A stretch of 64,000 nt of DNA from Microbulbifer donghaiensis (GTDB lineage: Bacteria; Pseudomonadota; Gammaproteobacteria; Pseudomonadales; Cellvibrionaceae), in NCBI RefSeq assembly GCF_900129095.1, contig NZ_FQVA01000004.1, positions 186,001-250,000 of the forward strand. Direction: 5' to 3'. Position 1 is the first letter of the stretch. Every line of letters begins with the position of its first letter. Under the pieces are notes generated by a model that was not told the DNA's origin, did no database searches, and worked only from the letters and a program-made list of their open reading frames with translations. Shown here in pieces: positions 36,199 to 43,322 of the stretch. Both the position numbers and the translations under genes were made by a program.

Positions 36199-36524
36199 CG
36201 TTTTCTCTCTTAATCGAATATTTATTATTTTTGTGACCAGAGATCTAAGCGTGGTCACAGCCGTGAATATACGGGCTGGAGGTCTGTGCCTGGGTGCGGG
36301 GAGATGAAAACTGAGAAGTCGGTCCCGGTCATTGGCGTGCGGAGCATCCGACTGCGACCCCTGGCCTAACTGACTTGTACGGACTTTTCAGTCCCAGATA
36401 AACAGGCGAATATTCGGTTCTGGTCTAAAATTGTTCTTTTTTTGATCAATAAAAACCGGTAGTGTGTGAGCTTCCTTGTTCCGCCATGGAGGGCCTCAGA
36501 AGAGACAACTCAGTGGCTAGAACT
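36199..36524. promoter_or_regulatory. 326-bp divergent promoter region
   Basis: This gap separates the CocE-type hydrolase (minus) and the gluzincin lipoprotein (plus). The part near 36420-36460 is AT-rich and is a likely promoter for the plus-strand gene. The dyad at 36233-36258 is listed separately. The region 36462-36524 is open in frame with the downstream gene but reads unlike protein. No RNA gene or repeat is seen. Confidence 0.5.
36233..36258 (-). promoter_or_regulatory. Perfect dyad upstream of the CocE-type gene
   Basis: GTGACCA and TGGTCAC are exact complements separated by 12 bases. The dyad lies 35-60 bases upstream of the hydrolase start, where an operator or a leader hairpin would act. 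No regulator gene is adjacent. Confidence 0.45.
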
Positions 36525-38060
36525 ATGTTTCCTCGCGCACTCACATTGTTGGTAATCTGTTTCGGTTTTGTCCTTGCCGGCTGCAAGGCGTCGAATCTGG
36601 GTAAAGAGACCTGGTATCAGGTAGAGACCGAAAACTTCCGTATTGTTACCAATGGCGACCCCGACGCCGTGAGAACCATGGCGTCCGATCTGGAGCGCTA
36701 CCGCGCGGTGGCACTGCAGCTGCTCGATGCGCAGCAGGACAGCCAAAAACTCACCATCTACGCCGCAGCCGACCGCCGCAGCTATGCCGGCCTGGTGGGC
36801 GAAGAGCTCGCGCAAGTGACCAACGGTCTGTTCGACACGACCGCCCAGGGCAGTTATGCACTGGTCAATCTGGATGGCCGCAGCGGCAAGCGCCAGCTGC
36901 AGGCCCGCGAGTTTCTGTTCCACGAGTACACGCACTTCCTGAGCTACAACGGCAACACCACGCACTACCCCTATTGGTACAGCGAAGGTTTTGCCGAATT
37001 TATGTCCACCATGACATTCACCCCGGACGGTCGCTACCAGCTGGGTGGCATTCCCAAAGAGCGTGCGATGACCCTGCTGTTCACCAGCCCGATGCCGCTG
37101 GAAAAGCTGCTGCGCGCTACGGTCTTTAATACCGACGGCGACGAAAAGGCGCAGGTCTATGCCAGCGGCTGGATGCTCGCCCACTGGCTGATCATGAAAA
37201 GCGGCAAGGTGGAGCAGTTCAAGGATTACGTGAAGGAATACAACCGTGGCGCGGATCCGGTGAGAGCCCTGGAGAAGTCTTTCGGCATGTCCGTCGCGGA
37301 CATCAACAAGGAATACGAGGCCATGTTCGAAAGCGGCAACTTCGACCTTGCCGGCGCCCCGATTCCCGCGGACTTCCGCGAAGCGCGCCCCAAGGTAACG
37401 CAGCTGTCGCCGCGTAACGCCGTGGCTGAAATCGGACACTTCCTGGTGATGTCCGGCTACAACATTGATGGACTGCTGGGCCTGCTCCAGTACGCACATC
37501 TCGCAGGCGTCGACAGCCCGCAGCTCACCGCGGTGCAGGCGGATGCCGAGACCCATATCGGCAACTTTGAGCGCGCGGACCAACTGCTGGCGAGTATCCC
37601 GGCGCAGTACCGCAGCGAGATCTGGTACAAGAATGTGCAGGCGTGGCTCGGCCTGAACCGCCAGGTCAATCGGCCCGGTGAGGCGCGCAGCCGCGACGAC
37701 TTGAAAAAGGTGCGCGACCAGTTCGTGTACCTGGTGAACAACGACTCCGACACCGCCTCCCACTGGTTCGGTCTCGCCATGTCGATGGAAATGCTGGATT
37801 ACCCGCGGGACAAGTATGTGGAAATGCTCGAACAGGCTTATTTGCGTGCGCCGCGACAGGTCCATATCGCCCAGTGGTTGGCGCGGGAGCTCTACGAGCA
37901 GAAAGATGCGGAATTCTTCGCCCACGTTGCACAGCCGCTGATGCTGGAGCTGGACGACGAGGAGGAGTACGAGCAGATGAAGACGATGCTGGCGGAACTG
38001 CAGGCCAACCCCAAAACGAAGGGCAAGGCGCAGACCACACTGGCCCGCAACGAGGGCTAA
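36525..38060 (+). CDS. Gluzincin-type metalloprotease lipoprotein with TPR-like tail
   Basis: From ATG 36525 the protein has 511 residues with a lipobox ('FVLAGC', Cys19). The N-terminal part resembles DUF1570-like peptidases. H133-E-Y-T-H137 supplies two zinc ligands, and E154 in 'YWYSEGFAEF' the third, as in the M1/MA clan. Residues about 280-500 are helical repeats of TPR type ('FERADQLLASIPAQYRSEIW'). The enzyme would sit on a membrane facing the periplasm and may process proteins. An upstream GTG at 36513 and ATG at 36486 are alternative starts. Confidence 0.8.
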   Translation: MFPRALTLLVICFGFVLAGCKASNLGKETWYQVETENFRIVTNGDPDAVRTMASDLERYRAVALQLLDAQQDSQKLTIYAAADRRSYAGLVGEELAQVTNGLFDTTAQGSYALVNLDGRSGKRQLQAREFLFHEYTHFLSYNGNTTHYPYWYSEGFAEFMSTMTFTPDGRYQLGGIPKERAMTLLFTSPMPLEKLLRATVFNTDGDEKAQVYASGWMLAHWLIMKSGKVEQFKDYVKEYNRGADPVRALEKSFGMSVADINKEYEAMFESGNFDLAGAPIPADFREARPKVTQLSPRNAVAEIGHFLVMSGYNIDGLLGLLQYAHLAGVDSPQLTAVQADAETHIGNFERADQLLASIPAQYRSEIWYKNVQAWLGLNRQVNRPGEARSRDDLKKVRDQFVYLVNNDSDTASHWFGLAMSMEMLDYPRDKYVEMLEQAYLRAPRQVHIAQWLARELYEQKDAEFFAHVAQPLMLELDDEEEYEQMKTMLAELQANPKTKGKAQTTLARNEG

Positions 38061-38074
38061 ACTCCAGCCAAACT

Positions 38075-38112
38075 AAAAAGCCCCGGTCGCTAGACCGGGG
38101 CTTTTTTATTTT
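38075..38112 (+). terminator. Intrinsic terminator
   Basis: AAAAAGCCCCGGTC pairs with GACCGGGGCTTTTTT around a six-base loop. With A's before and T's after the stem, it could work in both directions, although the only gene ending close to it is the lipoprotein (stop at 38060). Confidence 0.92.
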
Positions 38113-38182
38113 GCGGCCGACAATTTCGTCGCCCGGCGAGTTGTAGAGGGCTGTAGTTCACCGGAACAGATTGCGTGTGTCG

Positions 38183-38800
38183 CTATACCGACGTGGCACT
38201 ACCCCAATAATTAAAGCCGGCCAACTTGGGCGACAGTATGTAACCGGATTCCAGCGACAGGACTGAAAAACCGCTTTTTTCAATCAACTCGGGAATTGCG
38301 CGATTCAGATTGCAGCCGCCGAAGGCGCGGCGCCAGTAAGGGTTCAGGCGGTCCTGCCACTTCCTGACATCGGCATCCGGAGCGCGGCCGTGTTCGCTGA
38401 AAATCAGTTGTCCACCCGGTTTCAGCACGCGCCGCATCTCGCCCAGTGCGCGGCGCCAGTCCGGAATGGTGCAAAGCGTGTAGGTGAGCAGGATCGTATC
38501 GACACTGTTGTCCTCCAGCGGGATCTCCTCGCTCGGCAGGTCCAGCCAGCGCACCTCGAGCGGTGATTTGCTGACATTGTCGCGTGCGCGCTTGCGCATG
38601 CCTGCAGACGGCTCCAGCCCCCAGATAAATTCCACCCTGGCGCGATCGTAGAAGGGCAGGTTGAGGCCGGAGCCGAACCCCACCTCCAGCACCCGCCCGC
38701 GGGCCTGCGGCACGACCAACTGTCGCTGTTTGCGGAACGCCTTGAGACCGCAGGCGCAATTGATCAGGTGGGGCAGACAGCGATCTTCATAGAAGCTCAT
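38183..38800 (-). CDS. Class I SAM-dependent methyltransferase
   Basis: I take ATG 38800 ('MSFYEDRCLPHLINCACG') as the start; ATG 38809 is an alternative. The 205-residue product has motif I 'VLEVGFGSGLNLPFYD', an acidic end of strand 2 ('WGLEPSAGM'), motif 'DTILLTYTLCTI' and 'EMRRVLKPGGQLIFSEHG'. This UbiE/METTL7-like pattern occurs in small-molecule methyltransferases acting on lipids, thiols or quinones. The target is unknown. It is divergent from the MEST-like hydrolase. Confidence 0.87.
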   Translation of the reverse strand: MSFYEDRCLPHLINCACGLKAFRKQRQLVVPQARGRVLEVGFGSGLNLPFYDRARVEFIWGLEPSAGMRKRARDNVSKSPLEVRWLDLPSEEIPLEDNSVDTILLTYTLCTIPDWRRALGEMRRVLKPGGQLIFSEHGRAPDADVRKWQDRLNPYWRRAFGGCNLNRAIPELIEKSGFSVLSLESGYILSPKLAGFNYWGSATSV

Positions 38801-38976
38801 AGTGATCATCCGGTTAGGAGAGACTGTTTGCGCATGCACTTTAATATACCAGGCGTAACCGCAGGAGCCGCGTGCTGAATCGGCGAAGGCCGGATGCGCA
38901 CCGGTGGTTCTAATGTGTGGTAACAGTTACCCTGTCGCAGGGATTTGTTTCTCGATCGGCTTACAAAGATAACAAT

Positions 38977-39897
38977 ATGATCAATCTGCAGGAATGGCGC
39001 CGCGCCGGGCGCCTCTTTGAATACCAGGGCTGGCCGGTATTCACGCGCACCGGCGGCAACCCGCAAGGCGAGGCGCTGGTACTGATCCACGGCTTTCCCA
39101 CCTCCTCGTGGGACTGGAACAAGGTCTGGCCGGAGCTGGCCAGACACTATTCGCTCTACGCCATCGATATGCTCGGCTTTGGCGATTCCGCCAAGCCGCG
39201 GGAATTTTCCTATCTGATTGCCGATCAGGCTGAATTGATCGAGACCTGGCTGATGGCGCAGGGTGTCGGCGAATACCATATTCTGGCGCACGACTACGGT
39301 GACACGGTGGCGCAGGAGCTGATGGCCAGGGATCTCGAGCGACTGAATCTCACACGACGGGAAAAGCCGAACCTGCGTATCAAGAGCGTCTGCCTGCTGA
39401 ATGGGGGCATCTTCCCGGAAACGCACAAGCCGGTGCTGCTGCAGAAATTGCTGCTCTCACCACTCGGCCCGCTGATCGCCAGGCTGACCAGCAAGCGCAA
39501 ACTCGCCGCGAATCTGCAAAAAATCTGCGGACCCAATTCGCCACCCAGCGCGGAAGATATCGACGGCTTCTGGGCGCTGATCGAACAGAACGACGGCCTG
39601 GGGGTGATGCACCGGCTGATTCAGTATATGCCGCAGCGCCGGCAGAACCGCGCCCGTTGGGTGCGCGCCCTGTGCAATGAGTGGATGCCGGTAAAATTGA
39701 TTGACGGTGTAGTCGATCCCATCTCCGGTGGCCATATGGTGGCGCGGTTCCGGCAGCTGGTACCCAATGCGGATATTACCGAGTTGCCCGGTATCGGCCA
39801 TTACCCACAGACCGAGTCCCCCGCACAAGTGCTCAGTGCCTATCTGGCTTTCCGCGCACAGATCGAGGAATCCCAACCCGCACCCCTGGCGACATAG
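38977..39897 (+). CDS. MEST-like alpha/beta hydrolase with Asp nucleophile
   Basis: The 306-residue protein begins at ATG 38977. It has the oxyanion strand 'LVLIHGFPTSSWDWNKVW' and a nucleophile elbow 'LAHDYGDTVAQEL', where the nucleophile is Asp instead of Ser. That is the signature of epoxide hydrolases and haloalkane dehalogenases. The motif 'HDYGDTVAQEL' is specifically that of the animal MEST/PEG1 family and its bacterial relatives, whose substrate is unknown. The catalytic His is likely in 'GIGHYPQTESP'. Confidence 0.88.
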   Translation: MINLQEWRRAGRLFEYQGWPVFTRTGGNPQGEALVLIHGFPTSSWDWNKVWPELARHYSLYAIDMLGFGDSAKPREFSYLIADQAELIETWLMAQGVGEYHILAHDYGDTVAQELMARDLERLNLTRREKPNLRIKSVCLLNGGIFPETHKPVLLQKLLLSPLGPLIARLTSKRKLAANLQKICGPNSPPSAEDIDGFWALIEQNDGLGVMHRLIQYMPQRRQNRARWVRALCNEWMPVKLIDGVVDPISGGHMVARFRQLVPNADITELPGIGHYPQTESPAQVLSAYLAFRAQIEESQPAPLAT

Positions 39898-39977
39898 TGG
39901 CAATTCCCCAAAGCCTTTTCGGGAGATCCGCCCGCAGCCGGAAATAGCACAGGTTTCGGCTGCTGATTCCCCCCGCG

Positions 39978-40859
39978 TTAACAGCCGAGCTGGGTAATCA
40001 AGCCGCTGATCCACGGAGAGGCCTGCGGATACTCATCCATATTCAGGACAAACTCCTGCCCCCTGGCCGCACATTGCAGTTGGCAATGATCTCCGTCATC
40101 TCGCTTGAGGTCGCGGCTCCAGCGTTCCAGCTTGTTGTGATAACTGAGCGGTGTCCGTCCGGGTTCTGGATAGAGAAATCCAGGCAGGCGCCAGGCCGTC
40201 GGCTTTGGCGAGTCCGGGTGTGTCAGCACAAGCCGCGGGTTAACTCGCGGAAAAGTGCCGGCTCCGGCCAACGCCCTGGTATTTTCCGCGAGTCTGAACC
40301 GCTCGGCGGCGAGATACAGCGTGTTGGCGGCATCTGGACCTATGGCGAAGTGCGGGTGGTAGCGGGCCCAGGAAAGCGTGTCCGCCGGCAGCGCATCCAC
40401 TTTCACTATCTGGTCGATGGCGAGCCAGCCCCAGAGAATATGGCGAGCCGGCGCGTTTTTGACAAAGCGCCAGCGCCCTTCAATCCGCTCTACAAGTCGG
40501 AACAGGCCGAAGAACAGAAACAGGTCTCCGGCTCCGACTCCCTGTTTGCGCAGGTGCCCCTGCGCGGCACCGGTCTGGCCCAGCAACGGCCGCCAGTCTG
40601 GTCGGCGCGGCAGCGCATCCGTGTGCATATCCGGATCCAGGTGCGCGCCCATATCGGCGGTGATCTTGCCGCGCGTCAAATCCTCGACCAGCGCGCCAAT
40701 GTCGTCGCCGTTGTCGCCGGCACGGTTGATGTCACCGTACTGGATACGGGAGTTGGAGTCGGGAATCGGCAGCGCGTAGAGACTGCCATCGGGAAAGATA
40801 GGGCTGGGACAGCCGCCGGCGGAGGAATCGAAGCCTTTGCGGCTCAATATCAGGCGCAT
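39978..40859 (-). CDS. Nmad3-family putative nucleotide-modification protein
   Basis: The 293-residue protein starts 'MRLILSRKGFDSSAGG', then 'CPSPIFPDGSLYALPIPD'. I recognise this N-terminus as the Nmad3 (nucleotide modification associated domain 3) family. Further landmarks are 'HLDPDMHTDALPRRPDWRP', 'GLFRLVERIEGRWRFVK', 'HILWGWLAIDQIVKV', 'YHPHFAIGPDAANTLYLA' and 'FPRVNPRLVLTHPD'. The family was named from comparative genomics of DNA-base modification systems, yet its reaction is not established. Here it stands alone, without a visible DNA methylase, hydroxylase or glycosyltransferase nearby. Confidence 0.75.
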   Translation of the reverse strand: MRLILSRKGFDSSAGGCPSPIFPDGSLYALPIPDSNSRIQYGDINRAGDNGDDIGALVEDLTRGKITADMGAHLDPDMHTDALPRRPDWRPLLGQTGAAQGHLRKQGVGAGDLFLFFGLFRLVERIEGRWRFVKNAPARHILWGWLAIDQIVKVDALPADTLSWARYHPHFAIGPDAANTLYLAAERFRLAENTRALAGAGTFPRVNPRLVLTHPDSPKPTAWRLPGFLYPEPGRTPLSYHNKLERWSRDLKRDDGDHCQLQCAARGQEFVLNMDEYPQASPWISGLITQLGC

Positions 40860-41076
40860 TGTTTCGTCTGCTGCCGCTCACTAAACCGGGAATGAATTCG
40901 GAGAGCGCTCATTTTGACTGGAATCGCGCCGGACGCAAACCCCTGCCGCCATGCATTTCAGCGGTGGCCGAACGCGTCGAGCCCCTTTTCCTGGTGGCCG
41001 GCCTAGACCTGTAGTGCCCGGTCAGCGCAGGGGGCGGCCAGGGGCACCGCTTTCCTGTGCGCGAATTGTGCGGCAG

Positions 41077-41104
41077 TTGACAACCTGGTGTTGTGGGTAT
41101 GTTT
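41077..41104 (+). promoter_or_regulatory. Candidate sigma-70 promoter of the lipoprotein pair
   Basis: A perfect TTGACA (41077-41082) is followed after 15 bases by TATGTT. The spacing is shorter than ideal; a weaker TGTTTA lies at 17 bases. The lipoprotein start is 44 bases downstream. Confidence 0.4.
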
Positions 41105-41147
41105 AACATAGCCGCCTTACAAATCGGCTTGTCACTGAGGGTTTCTC

Positions 41148-41663
41148 ATGAAATCAACCATTATCTCCGTGGCTGCAGTTGCCAGCCTGTTACTTTCGGG
41201 CTGTGTCAGCCAGCATCCACAGACCGTGGAAGAGTTCCGCCAGGCGGTTCCCGGTGCTTTTATGGCCAAGGTGGAGACCTACGAAGTGGATCGTCCTTTC
41301 TCCGAGGTTTCCGGGTCTTTCGAGAAATACGCCCCCAAATGTCTCGATGTCACGATTGAAACCGAATCGCGGACCAACATGAGCTATCAGTATATCGTTA
41401 CCGATTACAATCCGACGGTGGTCGCGGGCAGGGATATAACCGAGCTGCACCTGCAGAGACATCATGCACAGGGCGTAATGAATGTCACCAAAGAACCGGA
41501 AGGTGGCTATTATCTGCTGGTCGCCGACGCTACACCGGTGGGCAAGAACAACACCCGCATCGATATCTACGGCCCCTCAAGAGGCTTCGATGTCATCACC
41601 AGGGCGATAAAAGGCTGGGCCAGCGGAAAGAATATGGGCTGCCCTGATCTGACCAAGATATAG
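41148..41663 (+). CDS. Lipoprotein of unknown function
   Basis: The 171-residue product has a lipoprotein signal with lipobox 'LLLSGC' (Cys19). The mature part reads as mixed alpha/beta with 'YEVDRPFSEVSGSFEKYAPK' and a closing 'GWASGKNMGCPDLTKI'. I do not recognise a family. The conserved-looking pattern 'AFMAKVETYEV...PF..V' may mark a SRPBCC-like or BPSL-type fold, but this is a guess. The next lipoprotein gene begins 12 bases after its stop, so the two form an operon. Confidence 0.75.
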   Translation: MKSTIISVAAVASLLLSGCVSQHPQTVEEFRQAVPGAFMAKVETYEVDRPFSEVSGSFEKYAPKCLDVTIETESRTNMSYQYIVTDYNPTVVAGRDITELHLQRHHAQGVMNVTKEPEGGYYLLVADATPVGKNNTRIDIYGPSRGFDVITRAIKGWASGKNMGCPDLTKI

Positions 41664-41675
41664 ACGGTTCCAGCC

Positions 41676-42158
41676 ATGCATACACGAGCTATCTGGGGCA
41701 GACTGGCGCTGGTCCTGCTTGCGGTAACTGCGGTTGCCGCCTGCTCCGGTGTCAGGCCATACGAGAATCCCCGCGAGCGGAACCTGGCAATCAATGTAGT
41801 TACCGACCCCGGTTCGCTGTTCGGCGGTGTCGATGCCGCTGTCGACATATATTCGGTAGACGACAGATGCCAACCCGAATACCTGGGCACAGTGGCATTG
41901 CAAGATCCGCTGGTACTGGTTGGATTGCCACCCGACAGGTTGAGCTATCTGGTCTTCACCTTTTCCAGTTCCGCGTACCTCGGCAGTATCAGAGGCTCCG
42001 CCGCGTTCGAGGTTCTGATGGCGGCAAAGGCCGGTTATCGCTACGAGGCCGAGGTTCGCTATATCGATGACATCTACAATGTCGAGATCCTGGAGAAATC
42101 TCCGGGGGCGCGTAGGGGCGTCGAAATTCCGCTGAGAGATCTCGCCAGCTGTAATTAA
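41676..42158 (+). CDS. Lipoprotein of unknown function
   Basis: The 160-residue product has a signal peptide with lipobox 'AVAAC' (Cys23). The mature part looks like a small beta-sandwich ('VDIYSVDDRCQPEYLGTVAL' and 'YRYEAEVRYIDDIYNVEIL'). Two cysteines (in 'DDRCQ' and the C-terminal 'ASCN') may form a disulfide. Only its pairing with the preceding lipoprotein gene offers a hint of function. No family recognised. Confidence 0.75.
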   Translation: MHTRAIWGRLALVLLAVTAVAACSGVRPYENPRERNLAINVVTDPGSLFGGVDAAVDIYSVDDRCQPEYLGTVALQDPLVLVGLPPDRLSYLVFTFSSSAYLGSIRGSAAFEVLMAAKAGYRYEAEVRYIDDIYNVEILEKSPGARRGVEIPLRDLASCN

Positions 42159-42240
42159 CCAATCGAGCCCGCGCTGCAGCTGGCGGACTCATTCTGGATG
42201 CAATGATGGCAGAGCAGGGTTTTTCGCCATACTGCGTTAT

Positions 42241-43044
42241 CTAACAAGGTATCGATGATAAGTGCGGGTCTTCACCGAGTATCTGCTGGAAAAGAGTGTT
42301 CAGCTGATCCATCTCGACACTCCTGTCGGAGTATTGACTCTTGTAGCCCTCAAGTCGCTCAAGCTCGAGCTCGATGAACTGATTCAACCGCTCCACGGGT
42401 GGCGCCATCTCCTTTTCCAGGGCCACTTTTTTACGCTCCAGCAGAGCGTGAATATCCTCGAGCACTGCCGGATCTTCGAGCAGAGGCAGTAGCCTGTCGA
42501 ACTCGATTGGTGCCGCCTCACTGTGGCGCTCCAGCCAGCGCACCGCCAACAGCGGTCGCAGAACGTAGAAGTATTTTTTCAGCGGCACCAGATCGCCCTT
42601 TAGGTAGCCGCGATAGTTGGTCTTTGCCATGCTGCGATAGTGGTGGATTCCCTTTTCCGGGGAGTAGATTGCGGGCAGCAGGTCGCGAACGGTGCTGGCA
42701 AAGTCGCCGCGCTCCAGATAGGTGATCGGCGACTGTACCCATTCCACGAAGGCAGGGTTGGATTTCCAAAACAGCTTGAGTGCCTTGCGCAGTTCCCAGC
42801 CGTTAAGATCTATATCATCGACAATCTCATACTCAATGACATCGCGCCTATCTTCCAGATCCACCGACAGGTACCAGTCCTTTGGGTGAACATAGATAAA
42901 GCGCACATCGTAATCACTGTTTGGTGATGCGAAGCCCCAGGCGCGACTTCCCGATTCGATGGCAAGCAGGATCTTTACGTTGTGCTCGCGCTCTGCGGCC
43001 TTGAGCCGGTTGAGGATTTCTTGTCTTACTGTTGAATCAATCAT
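42241..43044 (-). CDS. RlaP-type nucleotidyltransferase
   Basis: The 267-residue protein has the minimal nucleotidyltransferase signature 'ESGSRAWGFASPNSDYDVRFIY', that is GS-x(10-12)-D-x-D. The additional helical region 'YRSMAKTNYRGYLKGD' followed by 'KKYFYVLRPLLAVRWLE' is typical of PF10127 (RNA-ligase-associated, YcgL-like). Members are thought to transfer a nucleotide to RNA in repair contexts, although the substrate is not proven. No RNA ligase gene is visible in the window. Confidence 0.85.
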   Translation of the reverse strand: MIDSTVRQEILNRLKAAEREHNVKILLAIESGSRAWGFASPNSDYDVRFIYVHPKDWYLSVDLEDRRDVIEYEIVDDIDLNGWELRKALKLFWKSNPAFVEWVQSPITYLERGDFASTVRDLLPAIYSPEKGIHHYRSMAKTNYRGYLKGDLVPLKKYFYVLRPLLAVRWLERHSEAAPIEFDRLLPLLEDPAVLEDIHALLERKKVALEKEMAPPVERLNQFIELELERLEGYKSQYSDRSVEMDQLNTLFQQILGEDPHLSSIPC

Positions 43045-43248
43045 TGACTACCTAGGAGTGAGGCTGGGATTTCTTAACGAAATCTTAATAAAATACCAAT
43101 CCGCGATCAGTGTTGCAGTTCTTGTAGGGACTCGGGGAGATAATCGAGCTGAGGCCGATCCACCCTCTGGACGACAGCAGTACATGTTTCCATTCACTTG
43201 GACAGCGTCCGTACGATACATATTGATTATTGTTTTACTCTGCAAGTT

Positions 43249-43272
43249 ACGCGGGCGATAGCAAGCCCGCGT
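43249..43272 (-). terminator. GC-rich hairpin downstream of the M1 peptidase gene
   Basis: ACGCGGGC and GCCCGCGT form a perfect 8-bp stem with an 8-base loop, 50 bases beyond the minus-strand peptidase stop. There is no clear T run, so termination is a weak inference. Confidence 0.4.
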
Positions 43273-43322
43273 CACAAGCTTCCATAGGGCTTTTCGTTGC
43301 AATAACGACGATTTACTTGAGG

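Noticed and set aside
43045..43322. Plus-strand frame near 42959-43261 as a small gene
   Set aside because: No ribosome binding site or protein-like composition; most of it lies over the start of the nucleotidyltransferase gene and the AT-rich gap.
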